DNA of 64,000 nucleotides. Source: DATFVB01 sp963714035. GTDB taxonomy: Bacteria; Acidobacteriota; Thermoanaerobaculia; UBA5066; DATFVB01. Positions 48,492 through 60,500 of this stretch are shown here, one piece after another (the first letter of the stretch is position 1; the number at the start of each line of letters is the position of its first letter). The stretch spans positions 2,294,001 through 2,358,000 of the forward strand of contig OY970224.1 in NCBI GenBank assembly GCA_963714035.1, given 5' to 3'. Below the pieces are notes generated by a model that searched no databases, was not told where the DNA came from, and saw only the letters and a list, made by a program, of their open reading frames with translations. The position numbers and the translations under genes were made by a program.

Positions 48492-48935
48492 ATGCCGAAC
48501 ACGATCCGACTTCACCGCGTCCTTCGGGCAACGCCCGACCGCGTTTACCGGGCCTTTCTTGACGCCGACGCCATGGCGAAATGGCTTCCGCCGAACGGAT
48601 TCACCGGAAGAGTGCACCATCTCGACGCGAAGGTCGGCGGCGAGCACCGGATGTCGTTCACGAACTTCACGTCGGGCCACAGCCACTCGTTCGGCGGGAA
48701 GTTCCTCGAGCTCGTTCCCGGCGAGCGCATCCGCTACACCGACGCCTTCGACGACCCGAACCTGCCCGGCGAGCTCCAGGTCACGGTGACGCTGAAGAAG
48801 ACGTCGTTCGGAACGGACCTCTCGATCGTTCAGGAAGGCGTCCCGGACGTGATTCCCGCGGAAGCCTGTTACCTCGGATGGCAGGAATCACTCACGCTCC
48901 TCGCGAAGCTCGTCGAAGCGGAAATCCCCGGGTAG
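48492..48935 (+). CDS. SRPBCC/AHSA1-family protein
   Basis: 147 residues of the START-like AHSA1 group: IRLHRVLRATPDRVYRAFLD, AMAKWLPPNGFTGRVHHLDA, ERIRYTDAFDDPNLPGEL and the final WQESLTLLAKLVEAEIP. It is usually cytosolic with a hydrophobic cavity; often annotated as an ATPase-activator homologue or toxin-type binder, with no proven role. A strong SD AGGAGG is 9 bp upstream of the ATG. Confidence 0.9.
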   Translation: MPNTIRLHRVLRATPDRVYRAFLDADAMAKWLPPNGFTGRVHHLDAKVGGEHRMSFTNFTSGHSHSFGGKFLELVPGERIRYTDAFDDPNLPGELQVTVTLKKTSFGTDLSIVQEGVPDVIPAEACYLGWQESLTLLAKLVEAEIPG

Positions 48936-48952
48936 GCGCCGCGCCCGTCGTC

Positions 48953-50833
48953 TCAGGCGGGCTGCGTCTTCCAGTAAACGGCGTATCGCTCGTCGAAGAC
49001 CGCGTGGAGCGGGGCGAGCGGCATCTCGCGGCCGTCGGCCGACGCGGCGCGGAATTCGAGTGACCGTGAGGCCGCCGCCAGCGACCCGTCTCTGAGCGCC
49101 GGCGCGGGCACCGCATCGAGCTTGTACTCGGGCACCGTCCTCGGCTTCGTCGGCTCGGCCCGGAGCGTTGCCGGCGTCAGCCCGTCGCGCCCGAGCCTTC
49201 CGGCGAGGACGATCGGACCGAGCATCGCCGCCTGGGTCGAGGGATCGTCCGGAGTCGGCTCGAACCGCAGACGCATCGGGAGCGTGAGCGTCACGCGGTC
49301 GCCATCTCGCCACACGCGGTCGAGCGCCCACTCGCTTCCCGGCGCGGCAAACCCCTCGACGGGACGCCCGTTCAACGCACCCGCCGCCTTTCCCTCTGTC
49401 CACGCGGGAACGCGGAAGCGGATCTCGGCGCGGACCGGCTCGGCGGCGCGGACGACGATGGCCGTCTCGGCGACCTCCGGGAACCGTGTCTCCTGCAGGA
49501 GCCGAAGCTTCTTCTCCTTCCAGTCGAGCTCGGAAGCGATGAACTGCTCGACGACGGCGGCATCGCCCGCGCGCGACCAGATTTGCTCTCCGACCTTCGC
49601 GAACGACTCGCTTCCCGTGCCGGTGCAGCACCAGAAGTCGTGCAGAGGCGTGCCGAAGAGCTTCCAGTATCCGGAAGCGAGAGGCACGTAGTAGAGCTTC
49701 GATCCGTCCGCGGGATGCTGCGTCCCGAGGATGCCGTTCCAGATCGCGCGCTCGGCGTACTCCGCGTGAGATGTGTCCGAGCTCCATCCCGCGACGTGCC
49801 GCGTGAGCTTCAGCATGTTGTAGGTCGGACAGCATTCCTCCGTGTACCCGGAGAGCTCCGCCGCGATCACGCCCGGCGCGGCATTCCAGCTCTCTCCGTT
49901 GCTCGTGCCTCCGGTGCAGTAGGAACGACGCGACGTGACCTCGCGCCAGAAGTACTCGGCCGCGTCGCGATATCGACGTTCGCCGGTCAGCTCGTAGCGC
50001 CGCGCCGCGCCGATGATCTTCGGGATCGTCGTGTTGACGTGGAGTCCCTTCAGCTCGTCGCGCCCCTCGGCGAGCGGCCCGAAGATCCGCTCGTGGTCGA
50101 AACGCCGTGCGACTTCGCGCAGATTCTCGTCGCCGGTCAAGGCCGAGAGGTTGTACAGCGCCTCGTTCATTCCGCCGTACTCGCGCTCGAGAATCCTCGC
50201 CATCGCGGCGTCGCCGAGCGGCTGCGTCCATCGCGCCGTCCAGCTCGCGATGCCCCTGGCGACGTCGAGCGCCTGCGCGTTGCCGGTCAGTGTCGCCGTA
50301 TCGATCATGCCGGCGAGGATCTTGTGGAGCGTGTAGAACGGCGCCCAGACGCGCTCGTCGCGACGCAGCCGGTCGAAGAGCTCTTCGGGAAAAGCCGAGA
50401 GGTAGCCGTTGCCGTGGGCCTTCTGGCAGCGGGACAGCGCCTCGACCATCGAGGCGCCCCTCGCCTTCGCATCCTCGTCCCCGAAGGCCGCCCAGCGCAT
50501 CGCGAGCGCGGAAAGGTAATGACCCGTGTAGTGCCCGCGAAGCTCGTTGTCCGGCGCCTCCCAGCCGCCGAGCGGCGCGGCGGACGACGGAATCCCGGCC
50601 GTCACGCGAAACATGTGGAGCAGCCGGTCGGGATCGAGATTCATCAGGAAGCGGCGATTGACTTCGGCGGCATCGAGAAACGGCCCCGGAAGGAGCCGCA
50701 CGCGGGCGAGGTCGAAGGCAACGATGCCCGACGCCGCACGAGGCGTTTCCGCCGGGAAGGCGAAACGCGCGAACGGCAGCGCCGCGGCGGCGGCCGCTGA
50801 CCCGGCGAGGAAGCGACGTCGCGTGACCGGCAT
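48953..50833 (-). CDS. GH127 beta-L-arabinofuranosidase-like protein
   Basis: 626 residues with a Tat-type signal (RRRFLAGSAAAAAALPFA at 5-22). The catalytic alpha/alpha barrel shows HVNTTIPKIIGAARRYEL, SGYTEECCPTYNMLKLTRH (Glu and Cys-Cys) and LHDFWCCTGTGSESF (Cys-Cys); in characterised GH127 enzymes one Glu and several Cys hold Zn and one Cys is the nucleophile. It ends in beta domains. Periplasmic or surface trimming of arabinose-containing plant polymer is likely. It is divergent from the P450 gene (48 bp). Confidence 0.92.
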   Translation of the reverse strand: MPVTRRRFLAGSAAAAAALPFARFAFPAETPRAASGIVAFDLARVRLLPGPFLDAAEVNRRFLMNLDPDRLLHMFRVTAGIPSSAAPLGGWEAPDNELRGHYTGHYLSALAMRWAAFGDEDAKARGASMVEALSRCQKAHGNGYLSAFPEELFDRLRRDERVWAPFYTLHKILAGMIDTATLTGNAQALDVARGIASWTARWTQPLGDAAMARILEREYGGMNEALYNLSALTGDENLREVARRFDHERIFGPLAEGRDELKGLHVNTTIPKIIGAARRYELTGERRYRDAAEYFWREVTSRRSYCTGGTSNGESWNAAPGVIAAELSGYTEECCPTYNMLKLTRHVAGWSSDTSHAEYAERAIWNGILGTQHPADGSKLYYVPLASGYWKLFGTPLHDFWCCTGTGSESFAKVGEQIWSRAGDAAVVEQFIASELDWKEKKLRLLQETRFPEVAETAIVVRAAEPVRAEIRFRVPAWTEGKAAGALNGRPVEGFAAPGSEWALDRVWRDGDRVTLTLPMRLRFEPTPDDPSTQAAMLGPIVLAGRLGRDGLTPATLRAEPTKPRTVPEYKLDAVPAPALRDGSLAAASRSLEFRAASADGREMPLAPLHAVFDERYAVYWKTQPA

Positions 50834-50881
50834 GACGTCGAGTGTAGCGCCGCCTCGCCCACGCGACCATACAATCGCGGG

Positions 50882-52069
50882 ATGCTCCCGGACATCGCGA
50901 GCCCCGCGTTCAAGGCCGACCCCTTCCCGTTCTTCGCGCGGCTCCGCCGCGACGATCCCGTCTGCGCCATTCCGGTGCCCGGCTGGAAGGAGGCCTGGCT
51001 CGTCACCCGATACGACGACGTCGTGGCGGTCCTCAAGGACGAGCGGTTCGGCAAGGACCCGCTTCGCGCGGCGGCGCGGAAGCAGCCGTGGATCCCCCCG
51101 TTCTTTCGGCCGCTGACCCGGAACATGCTCGACCTGGATGCTCCCGACCACACCCGGCTTCGCGCCCTCGTCCAGAAGGCATTCACGCCGCGCCTCGTCG
51201 AAGCGCTCGAGCCTCGAATCGCCGCCCTCACGGAAGAGCTCCTCGATCAGGCGCCGAAGAAGATGGACCTGATCGCGGACTACGCGCTTCCGCTCCCAGC
51301 GACGGTGATCGCGGAAATGCTCGGCATCCCGGCGGCGGACCGGCACCGGTTCCACCGCTGGTCGCGGCGGATCGTTTCGCTCTCTCCCACGGGCGCCGGG
51401 CTGCTCGCCGGCACACCGGCCGCCATCGCATTCATGCGGTACATCCGCCGGCTCGTCGCCGACCGCCGATCGACCCCGACGGACGACCTGCTCGGCGGGC
51501 TCGTCGCGGCCGAAGAAGCGGGCGACCGTCTCTCCGCCGACGAGCTCGTGGCGATGGTCTTCCTCCTGCTCGTCGCCGGCCACGAGACGACGGTCAACCT
51601 GATCGGCAACGGCGTTCTCGCCCTGCTTCGTCAACGGGACGAATGGGACCGCCTTTGCGCCGATCCCAGCCTCCTTCCGTCCGCCATCGAGGAGCTGCTC
51701 CGATTCGGGGCTCCACTCCTGACCGCGACGGAAAGATACGCGCGCCAGGATGTCGCCGTGGCCGGAAAGACGATCCCGCAGGGGTCGATCGTCTACGCGG
51801 CGCTCGCCTCCGCCAACCGGGACGAGCGCCAGTTCCCGAGCGCGGACGTGCTCGACGTGGCTCGCGCTCCGAACCGACATCTCGCTTTCGGGCTCGGCGT
51901 GCACTATTGCCTCGGCGCACCGCTCGCCCGGCTGGAAGGTCGGATCGCGATCGACAGACTGGTCCGTCGGCGTCCCGGCCTCGCCCTCGCCGTCGATCTC
52001 GCGAGGCTCCGCTGGAGACGGGGACACGTCCTGAGGGGTCTCGAAGCGCTCCCCGTCACGAACGGGTAA
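50882..52069 (+). CDS. Cytochrome P450
   Basis: 395 residues, soluble bacterial class I P450. I-helix AGHETTVN at about 236-243, K-helix EELLR and the heme-binding FGLGVHYCLGAPLARLE with Cys at about 342. DAPDHTRLRALVQKAFTP is typical of the CYP107-like clade. The redox partner is not in the window. Hydroxylation of a lipid or secondary metabolite is possible. Confidence 0.95.
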   Translation: MLPDIASPAFKADPFPFFARLRRDDPVCAIPVPGWKEAWLVTRYDDVVAVLKDERFGKDPLRAAARKQPWIPPFFRPLTRNMLDLDAPDHTRLRALVQKAFTPRLVEALEPRIAALTEELLDQAPKKMDLIADYALPLPATVIAEMLGIPAADRHRFHRWSRRIVSLSPTGAGLLAGTPAAIAFMRYIRRLVADRRSTPTDDLLGGLVAAEEAGDRLSADELVAMVFLLLVAGHETTVNLIGNGVLALLRQRDEWDRLCADPSLLPSAIEELLRFGAPLLTATERYARQDVAVAGKTIPQGSIVYAALASANRDERQFPSADVLDVARAPNRHLAFGLGVHYCLGAPLARLEGRIAIDRLVRRRPGLALAVDLARLRWRRGHVLRGLEALPVTNG

Positions 52070-52072
52070 GTC

Positions 52073-52963
52073 CTAGTTCGCCGGCAGCGTCTCCCAGATC
52101 GTCCGGACGAACGCCTCCGGCTTGACGAAACCCTTCGCCCACTTCTCGTCGAGCCCCGCCGTCGGTTTCGCGGCCTGCGTTTCTTCGAGACTTTTCCCCG
52201 CGCTCTTCAAGGCCGCGACCGCCGCCCGCGCCTGCTTCAGCATCGCGCCGAATTCCGCGAGCTGCGCGCGGTCCCCGAGCGGGCCGTGTCCCGGAACGAT
52301 CTTCGTGGCGGGTCCGGCGAGCGAGAGCCCCTTCTCCACCGCCGCGATGTAGCCGTCGATCGTGCCCCCGGTGCCCGTGTCGATGATCGGATACTGGCCG
52401 TTGAAGAAGCAGTCGCCCATGTGGAGCACGTCGGCGCCCGGGAACTGCACGAGGACGTCGCCGTCCGTGTGGGCATCGGCGACGTGGACGAGATGGATCT
52501 CGTCGCCGTTCAAGTGGAGTGTGGCCTGGTCGTTGAACGTGACGACCGGAAGGGCGCCCTTCGGCGAGGCCGGGACCGTGCGGTTCAGGTGCTTGATGAA
52601 CTGCGACGAGCTCATGCGCTTGTAGACGTTGTCCTGCGCGACGACGACCGCGCCGTCGCCCGCGAACTTCTCGTTGCCGCCCGTGTGGTCGCCGTGCCAG
52701 TGCGTGTTGATGACGAACCGCACCGGGCGGTCGGACATCTTCGCAAGGGCCTCCTTGATCTTCGGATGCAGCTCGGCGAATTCGTCGTCCACGATGAAGA
52801 CGCCGTCCTCGCCGGCCGACGCGACCATGTTCCCGCCGGCGCCGGCGAGCATCGCGAGGCCGTGGCCGAGCGGCGTCGTCTTCACCTCGATCTTCGAGAA
52901 GTCGGTCTGGGCGAAGGCCACGGCGGCCAGAAAGACGGCGGAAACGGCGATGGCACTCTTCAT
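52073..52963 (-). CDS. Exported metallo-beta-lactamase-fold hydrolase
   Basis: 296 residues with a signal peptide (about 1-19, AAVAFAQ). Zn site NTHWHGDHTGG (about 86-96), VADAHTDGDVLVQF and VPGHGPLGDR. It resembles periplasmic quinoprotein-relay or class B-type MBL proteins; the substrate is unknown. A long C-terminal helix carries an Ala/Lys-rich stretch. It ends the minus-strand run after the E1 gene. Confidence 0.88.
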   Translation of the reverse strand: MKSAIAVSAVFLAAVAFAQTDFSKIEVKTTPLGHGLAMLAGAGGNMVASAGEDGVFIVDDEFAELHPKIKEALAKMSDRPVRFVINTHWHGDHTGGNEKFAGDGAVVVAQDNVYKRMSSSQFIKHLNRTVPASPKGALPVVTFNDQATLHLNGDEIHLVHVADAHTDGDVLVQFPGADVLHMGDCFFNGQYPIIDTGTGGTIDGYIAAVEKGLSLAGPATKIVPGHGPLGDRAQLAEFGAMLKQARAAVAALKSAGKSLEETQAAKPTAGLDEKWAKGFVKPEAFVRTIWETLPAN

Positions 52964-53009
52964 CCGGAATCCTTTCCCGGGCCGGCGGCCCGGCCAGATC
53001 GTCCGCGCC

Positions 53010-55115
<2,106 letters not shown>

Positions 55116-55233
55116 TGAGCGCCCTCCGTGAGCGGATTCTAGCTTGGAATCCGCGGGCGATTCGCCGTTCGGACGCGGCGCGCCGCTCCGGGCGCGAGGC
55201 CTGGCCCGACCCTTGCTCCTGCGCACTTCCCGA

Positions 55234-55506
55234 ATGAGCGGCTCCCGAAAGTCCGGCGATTCCGAACGGCTGGACGCTTCGCGCGTCTGGCTGGAGCTCG
55301 CCGTCTATTCGGCGCTGATCGTCGGCTACCTGTTTCTGGTGCTGAAGACGCTCGACCGGCCCCTCGCGGCCATGTTCGAGCATCACCGCGTGACCTACGC
55401 GTTCACGGCGATCCTCCTCATCCTCCTGCAGGGAGTCGTGCTGGAGCTCCTGACGAAAGTCCTCGTCGGGCTCTTCCGGCGGGACGCCAACGGCCGCCGG
55501 CGATGA
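55234..55506 (+). CDS. Small two-helix membrane protein before TauE
   Basis: 90 residues with two hydrophobic helices (about 20-42 and 53-78: VWLELAVYSALIVGYLFLV, VTYAFTAILLILLQGVVLEL). Charged ends. The TauE start overlaps its stop (ATGA), and a USP gene follows, so the three form one unit; partner or accessory to the permease is likely. I do not recognise the family. Confidence 0.72.
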   Translation: MSGSRKSGDSERLDASRVWLELAVYSALIVGYLFLVLKTLDRPLAAMFEHHRVTYAFTAILLILLQGVVLELLTKVLVGLFRRDANGRRR

Positions 55507-56426
55507 CGTTCCTGATCTCGCACGTCACGATCGCCACACCGTGGCTGATCGCGGTCGGATTCGTCGTCGGCATCCTCGGCGGATTTTTCGGCGTCGGCGG
55601 GTCCTTCCTCGCCGGCCCGGCGCTCTACGCGCTCGGCCTGCCGATGAACTACGTCGTCGGGACCGACATCGCCCACATCGTCGGGAAGTCGGTCGTCGCG
55701 GCGAAGAAACACCGCGCCCTCGGAAACGTCGACGTCAAGCTCGGGCTCGTCATGGCGCTCGGCACGATCCCGGGCGTCGAGCTCGGCGCGCGGCTGGTCC
55801 AGGTCCTGAAACGGACGAAGCATGCCGACGTGGCGCTCGGCCTCTCCTTCTCGGTCGTGCTTCTCGTGATCTCCGCCTTCATCACCTGGGAATCGATCGG
55901 CGCGCTGCGCCGGAGCCGGGCGAGCCGCACCGGAAAGATCAAGACCAGGACCGCGCCGAAAAAGGACCGCCTCCACTTCAACTCGCTCTGGCAGTGGATC
56001 CACGGCATCCGGATCCGTCCGATGATCCGGCTGCCGGTCTCCGGCATCCGCGTCTCGTTCTGGGCGGTCCTCGCGGTGTCGCTCGTCGGCGGGTTCTTCT
56101 CCGGTTTCCTCGGCGGCGGGGCCGGGTACATCCGGATGCCGATGCTCGTGTACGTGCTCGGAGTCCCCACGCACGTCGCGATCGGGACCGACCTCTTCGA
56201 GATCATCCTCTCCGCCGGCTACGGCACGTTCTCCCACGCGCTGAAGGGGAACGTCGACATCCTGATCGCGCTCGTCATGCACACGGGCGCGGCCATCGGC
56301 GCCCAGATCGGCGCCCAGGCGACCGAAAAGTTCCATGGGCCGGGAATTCGCCTCGCCTTCGCGCCGCTTCCGATCCTCGGTGCGGCGACCCTCCTCTACG
56401 AGCTGCACCATCGAGGACTGCTGTGA
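55503..56426 (+). CDS. TauE/SafE-family anion permease
   Basis: 307 residues, about eight helices. The first half has GGFFGVGGSFLAGPALYALG, the second has VGGFFSGFLGGGAGYIRMPM: the paired Gly-rich repeats of the TSUP family. It exports or imports sulfite, sulfoacetate or similar anions. A cytosolic loop (about 130-165) is rich in Arg/Lys. It overlaps the small membrane protein upstream and the USP downstream (GTGA). Confidence 0.88.
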   Translation: MTFLISHVTIATPWLIAVGFVVGILGGFFGVGGSFLAGPALYALGLPMNYVVGTDIAHIVGKSVVAAKKHRALGNVDVKLGLVMALGTIPGVELGARLVQVLKRTKHADVALGLSFSVVLLVISAFITWESIGALRRSRASRTGKIKTRTAPKKDRLHFNSLWQWIHGIRIRPMIRLPVSGIRVSFWAVLAVSLVGGFFSGFLGGGAGYIRMPMLVYVLGVPTHVAIGTDLFEIILSAGYGTFSHALKGNVDILIALVMHTGAAIGAQIGAQATEKFHGPGIRLAFAPLPILGAATLLYELHHRGLL

Positions 56427-57310
56427 GCGACAAGACGATCGCGAAGGTTCTGCTCCTGGTCGCCGACTCGGAATCGGCGAAGACGGCGACCCGGTTCGCC
56501 GGAGTTCTGGCCGCCCGATGCGGCGCCGCGGTGACCGCGTTCTCGGTCGCGCGCCCGGGCGCGGTCCGCACCGACCTCGAGCACGCGCTCTCCGAGGCGA
56601 CGACGACGCTCGGGAAATCTTCCGTCGCGGTCGAAACGGCGATCGTCGAAGGGGACCTGATCCCCGAAGCGGCGAAGAAGGCGAAGGACGGCTACGACCT
56701 GACGATCTTCGGCGCGTCTTCGAGGACGGGACGCGAGGGCCGCCGTCTCTCGCTCGGCGTCTGGCAGCTCGCCAAGAGCGTCGAGACACCCGTGCTCCTC
56801 ATCCCGCGCGAGGCGAAGCCGTCCGTCGAGCGAATCCTCGTCTGTACCGGCGGGGAGCGTTACATCGAGAAGGGCGTGCGGTTCGTCTCGATTTTGGCGG
56901 GCTGCCTCGGCGCGCAGGTCTCGCTCCTCCACATCCTTCCGGTCGCGCCGGAGATGTACCGCGCCTGGGCGCCGGAGCCGCGGGTCCCGGACCGGCTGCT
57001 CGCCGGAGAGAGCCGGCGCGCGCGCGTCCTGCGGGACCAGATCGCGATCTTCCAGAAGGAAGGCGTCGCCGCGAGCCTCGTCCTGGAGGAGAGCGACTCG
57101 ATCGAACGCACGATCTTCGACGTCTGCCGCCGGATCGACGCCCAGCTCCTCGTCGTCGGCTCGTCGCCCATCCGCGGGCGGCTGCGGACATCGATGCTGG
57201 GAAGCGTCACGCGCGACGTGATCGTCCGCGCGAACGTGCCGGTCCTGATCGTCCGATCGAACCCGGCGGGGCTGCTGCGGGACCTCTGGAAGATTCTGAG
57301 GGAAGGGTGA
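56423..57310 (+). CDS. Tandem universal stress protein
   Basis: 295 residues with two USP domains: residues 1-135 (KVLLLVADSESAKTATRFAG ... VETPVLLIPR) and 137-295 (ILVCTGGERYIEKGVRFVSI ... LLVVGSSPIRGRLRTSMLGS). The second has the GxxxxGxxxGSVT-like ATP/ribose motif near the end; the first is degenerate there. GTG start overlapping tauE. It likely reports stress or nucleotide status to the permease unit. Confidence 0.88.
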   Translation: MSDKTIAKVLLLVADSESAKTATRFAGVLAARCGAAVTAFSVARPGAVRTDLEHALSEATTTLGKSSVAVETAIVEGDLIPEAAKKAKDGYDLTIFGASSRTGREGRRLSLGVWQLAKSVETPVLLIPREAKPSVERILVCTGGERYIEKGVRFVSILAGCLGAQVSLLHILPVAPEMYRAWAPEPRVPDRLLAGESRRARVLRDQIAIFQKEGVAASLVLEESDSIERTIFDVCRRIDAQLLVVGSSPIRGRLRTSMLGSVTRDVIVRANVPVLIVRSNPAGLLRDLWKILREG

Positions 57311-57320
57311 GGGGAAGAAA

Positions 57321-57488
57321 ACCCGAAGCACGAAATCCGAAATCCGAAACAAATCGAAAATCCGAATTCTCGAAGTAACAAAAAAGGGCGCGCCGGGGGC
57401 CATCCGGTCGATGAAATTCCCGATTCGGGTTTCGAAGCCTGGGGAATTTGAGTCTGTTTCGGATTTCGCGCTTCGAATTTCGAATTTC
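57321..57488. repeat. AT-rich inverted repeat
   Basis: GAAGCACGAAATCCGAAATCC and GAAACAAATCGAAAA on the left pair with GTTTCGGATTTCGCGCTTCG on the right over about 25 bp. It resembles the block at 11834-11972. It falls between the USP gene and the giant kinase. The remaining 100 bp (GC-rich) up to the ATG may hold the kinase promoter, but I see none clearly. Confidence 0.75.
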
Positions 57489-57589
57489 CGCCGCCGCGCC
57501 GCGGCGGCGCGCCGCTCGTCCTCGCCGAATCGGCAGCGCTTCGTCCCGAACCGGCTCGTCGACGCCTTGCGATAGGATCGCGCAATCCC

Positions 57590-60500
57590 ATGATCGGAAC
57601 TCGTCTGGCGAATCGATACGAGATCCTCGCGGAGCTCGGGAGAGGCGGCATGGGCGTCGTGTATCGCGCGAAGGATCCCGTGCTCTCCCGCGAGGTCGCG
57701 GTGAAGCTGATCCCTCCCACGACCCTGACTCCGGAAATGGAGGAGCGCTTCCAGCGCGAAGCGCAGACCGTCGCGCAGCTGGACCATCCGGCGATCGTCT
57801 CCATCCACGATTTCGGGAACCACGAGGGATCGCTCTTCTTCGTGATGCCGGTCGTGGGTGGCACCAATCTCCGCCGGCTCCTCTGGGAAAAATCGCTCGT
57901 GCTCGGGGACGTCCTGGAGATCGGGATCCAGGTGGCGGAGGCCCTCGACTACAGTCATGCCCGCAGCGTCGTCCACCGCGACATCAAGCCGGAGAACATC
58001 ATGGTCGCGCGCGAGGAAGGCGGGACGCTGCGCGTGCGCGTCATGGACTTCGGGCTCGCGCGGGCGGCCTCCGAGAACCGGCTCACAAAAACCGGCGCGC
58101 TCGTCGGGACGGTCTCCTACTTCAGCCCGGAGCAGATCACGTCCCATTCCTTCGACGGCCGTTCGGACATCTATTCCCTGGGAACGGTGCTCTACGAGTG
58201 CGTGACCGGAGAACCGCCGTTTTCCGGCGAGATGCAGTCGATCCTCTACCGCATCGTTCACCAGATCCCGCAGCCTCCCCGCGCGGTGGGCGCCAACATC
58301 CGCGAGGAACTCGAGGAGATCATCCTCCGCTGCCTCGAGAAGGATCCGGCCAGGCGTCCCCAGAAAGCCGGCCTGATCGCGGAGGCGATCAAGCTCCACC
58401 GGGCCAAGCTCCAGGCCGACGAGTCCCGCCGGTCCGTCGTTCTCACCCCGAGCCGCCTGATCCCCCGCCCCGTTCTCGCCCCGTTCATCGGCCGCCAGAA
58501 AGAGTTCGCGGAGCTGCAGCGCCGGCTCAACTCGGCGATTGCCGGCGAGTGCCAGTTCGTCGTCGTCGCGGGCGAGCCCGGCATCGGCAAGACGCGTCTT
58601 CTCGACGAGCTCGCCCGGCTCGCCGAAGCGCTGAACGTCCGCGTCCTGCGCGGGCGCTTCATCGAGCAGGACCGCGCGTTCGCCCACCAGGGGTTCTGCG
58701 AGCTGATCCAGGACTACTTTCGCTCGAAAGAGGCGTCCACGGCCTCCGGCGAGCGGCGCGACTTCTCGGACCTGGCGCCCGAGCTCCTCGCGCTTTTCCC
58801 GGTCCTCGGCGAGATCCCCGAGCTCCGTTCGGCAGCGGCCAGCGACTCGAAGCTTTCCGCCGCGGCGGAAAACCGACGCCTCGAAGACAAGACGGCGATC
58901 TTCGAGCTCCTCGCGCGGACCCTGACCCGGATGGCGGGCGGGAAGCCGCTCCTCCTGGTCCTCGAGAATCTCCACGGGGCGGAGGCTTCGATCGAGGCGC
59001 TCCAGTACGTCGTCCGGCGACTCGGTCCCACGCCGACGTGCATCGTCGCCAGCTACCGCCAGACGGAAGTCGACAAGCGGCATCCGCTCTCCCGGATGCT
59101 CGACGGCTTCCAGGACGACCCTCGCTTCGCCTCCATGACGCTCGGGTCTTTCTCGCCCTCCGAGCACCGCGCGCTCGTCGAATCGGTGGCCGGCGGGGCG
59201 AAGATCGCCGATTCCCTGGCGCAGCGGCTGCTGGACGCGACGGAGGGAAATCCGTTCTTCACGAAGGAGCTCGTCCGCTCGATGATCGACACGGGCGGCA
59301 TGGCGAAGGACCGGACGGGCGAGTGGAATTTCTCCGGAGGGACCGCGATCTCCTCCGAGAATCTCCCCGCCACGATCCAGCAGGCGATCGAAAAGCGCAT
59401 CCAGCGACTTCCCGAAGAGCTCCGCGAGGTCCTGTCGGTCGCCTCGGTCCTCGGCAAGAGCTTCGAATTCCGGGACCTCGAGACGATCCTCGAGGGATCC
59501 AGGGACGCCGAGGACCTCGTCGAACGGCTCGTGCGCGAGGGCATCCTGGAGGAGGACCGGGAGTCGCGAGGCGACCGGCTGGCGTTTGCGAGCGGAATCG
59601 TCCGCGACGTGCTCTATTCCGAGCTCTCGCGGCGAAAGCGCCGCTCGCTCCACCGGAAGCTGGCCGAGATCCTCGAGAAGCGGCACGCGGGACGGCTGGA
59701 ACGGATCTATCCCGAGCTCGTCCACCACTTCTCCGAAGGGGACGTCCCCGAAAAGACCGTCGACTACGGGCTGAAGCTCGCGCGGCGCTCGCTGGACTCC
59801 TTCAGCGCCGACGAGGCGATCCGCGCGGTGAAGACGACGCTCGAGTACCTCGAGGACGAGGAGTGGCCGGGAGACCGCGCTCTCGAAGGGGATGCGCGGA
59901 TGCTGCTGGCGCGGGCGCACCGCCTGGCGGGCAACGTGGAGGGAGCGCTCGACGAGTCGGAGGCGGCCGTCCGGGTGTTCGATCGCGAAAAGCATCCCGA
60001 CCGGAGCGCGGCCGCCCTGCTCTTCGCCGCGGAGAGCGCCTGGCAGGAGCGCCGCATCGACGAGGCGCGCCGGCTGGTCGAGCGCGGAATCGAAGCCGCG
60101 CGCTCGCGGGAAAAATCCGAGACGCTGTGGAAGCTCCTCTCGCTGGCCGCGACGGTCGCCAATCTCCGCGGGGAGTACCAGAGGGCATCCTCGTATCTCG
60201 CCGAGATCGAACGTTTCGCGCCGAAGGAAAAGACAGAGGAGCAGGCGATTTCTCCGGGAGGCCGGCTCGCGGTCGGCATGCCCAACCCCGTCGCCGCGAC
60301 CGAACCGTCGCTCGTGCAGACGATCGAGGAGGCCGAAGTCCTTCGGAACGTCTTCGAGACCCTGCTCACCACCGACGCGCGCGGCAATCTCGCTCCCCTG
60401 CTCGCCGAGAGCTGGGAAGTTTCCGGGGACGGAATGAAGGTCCGGCTGAAGCTGCGGCCGGACGTGCGCTTCTCCGACGGCTCGCCGCTCGACGCCGTGT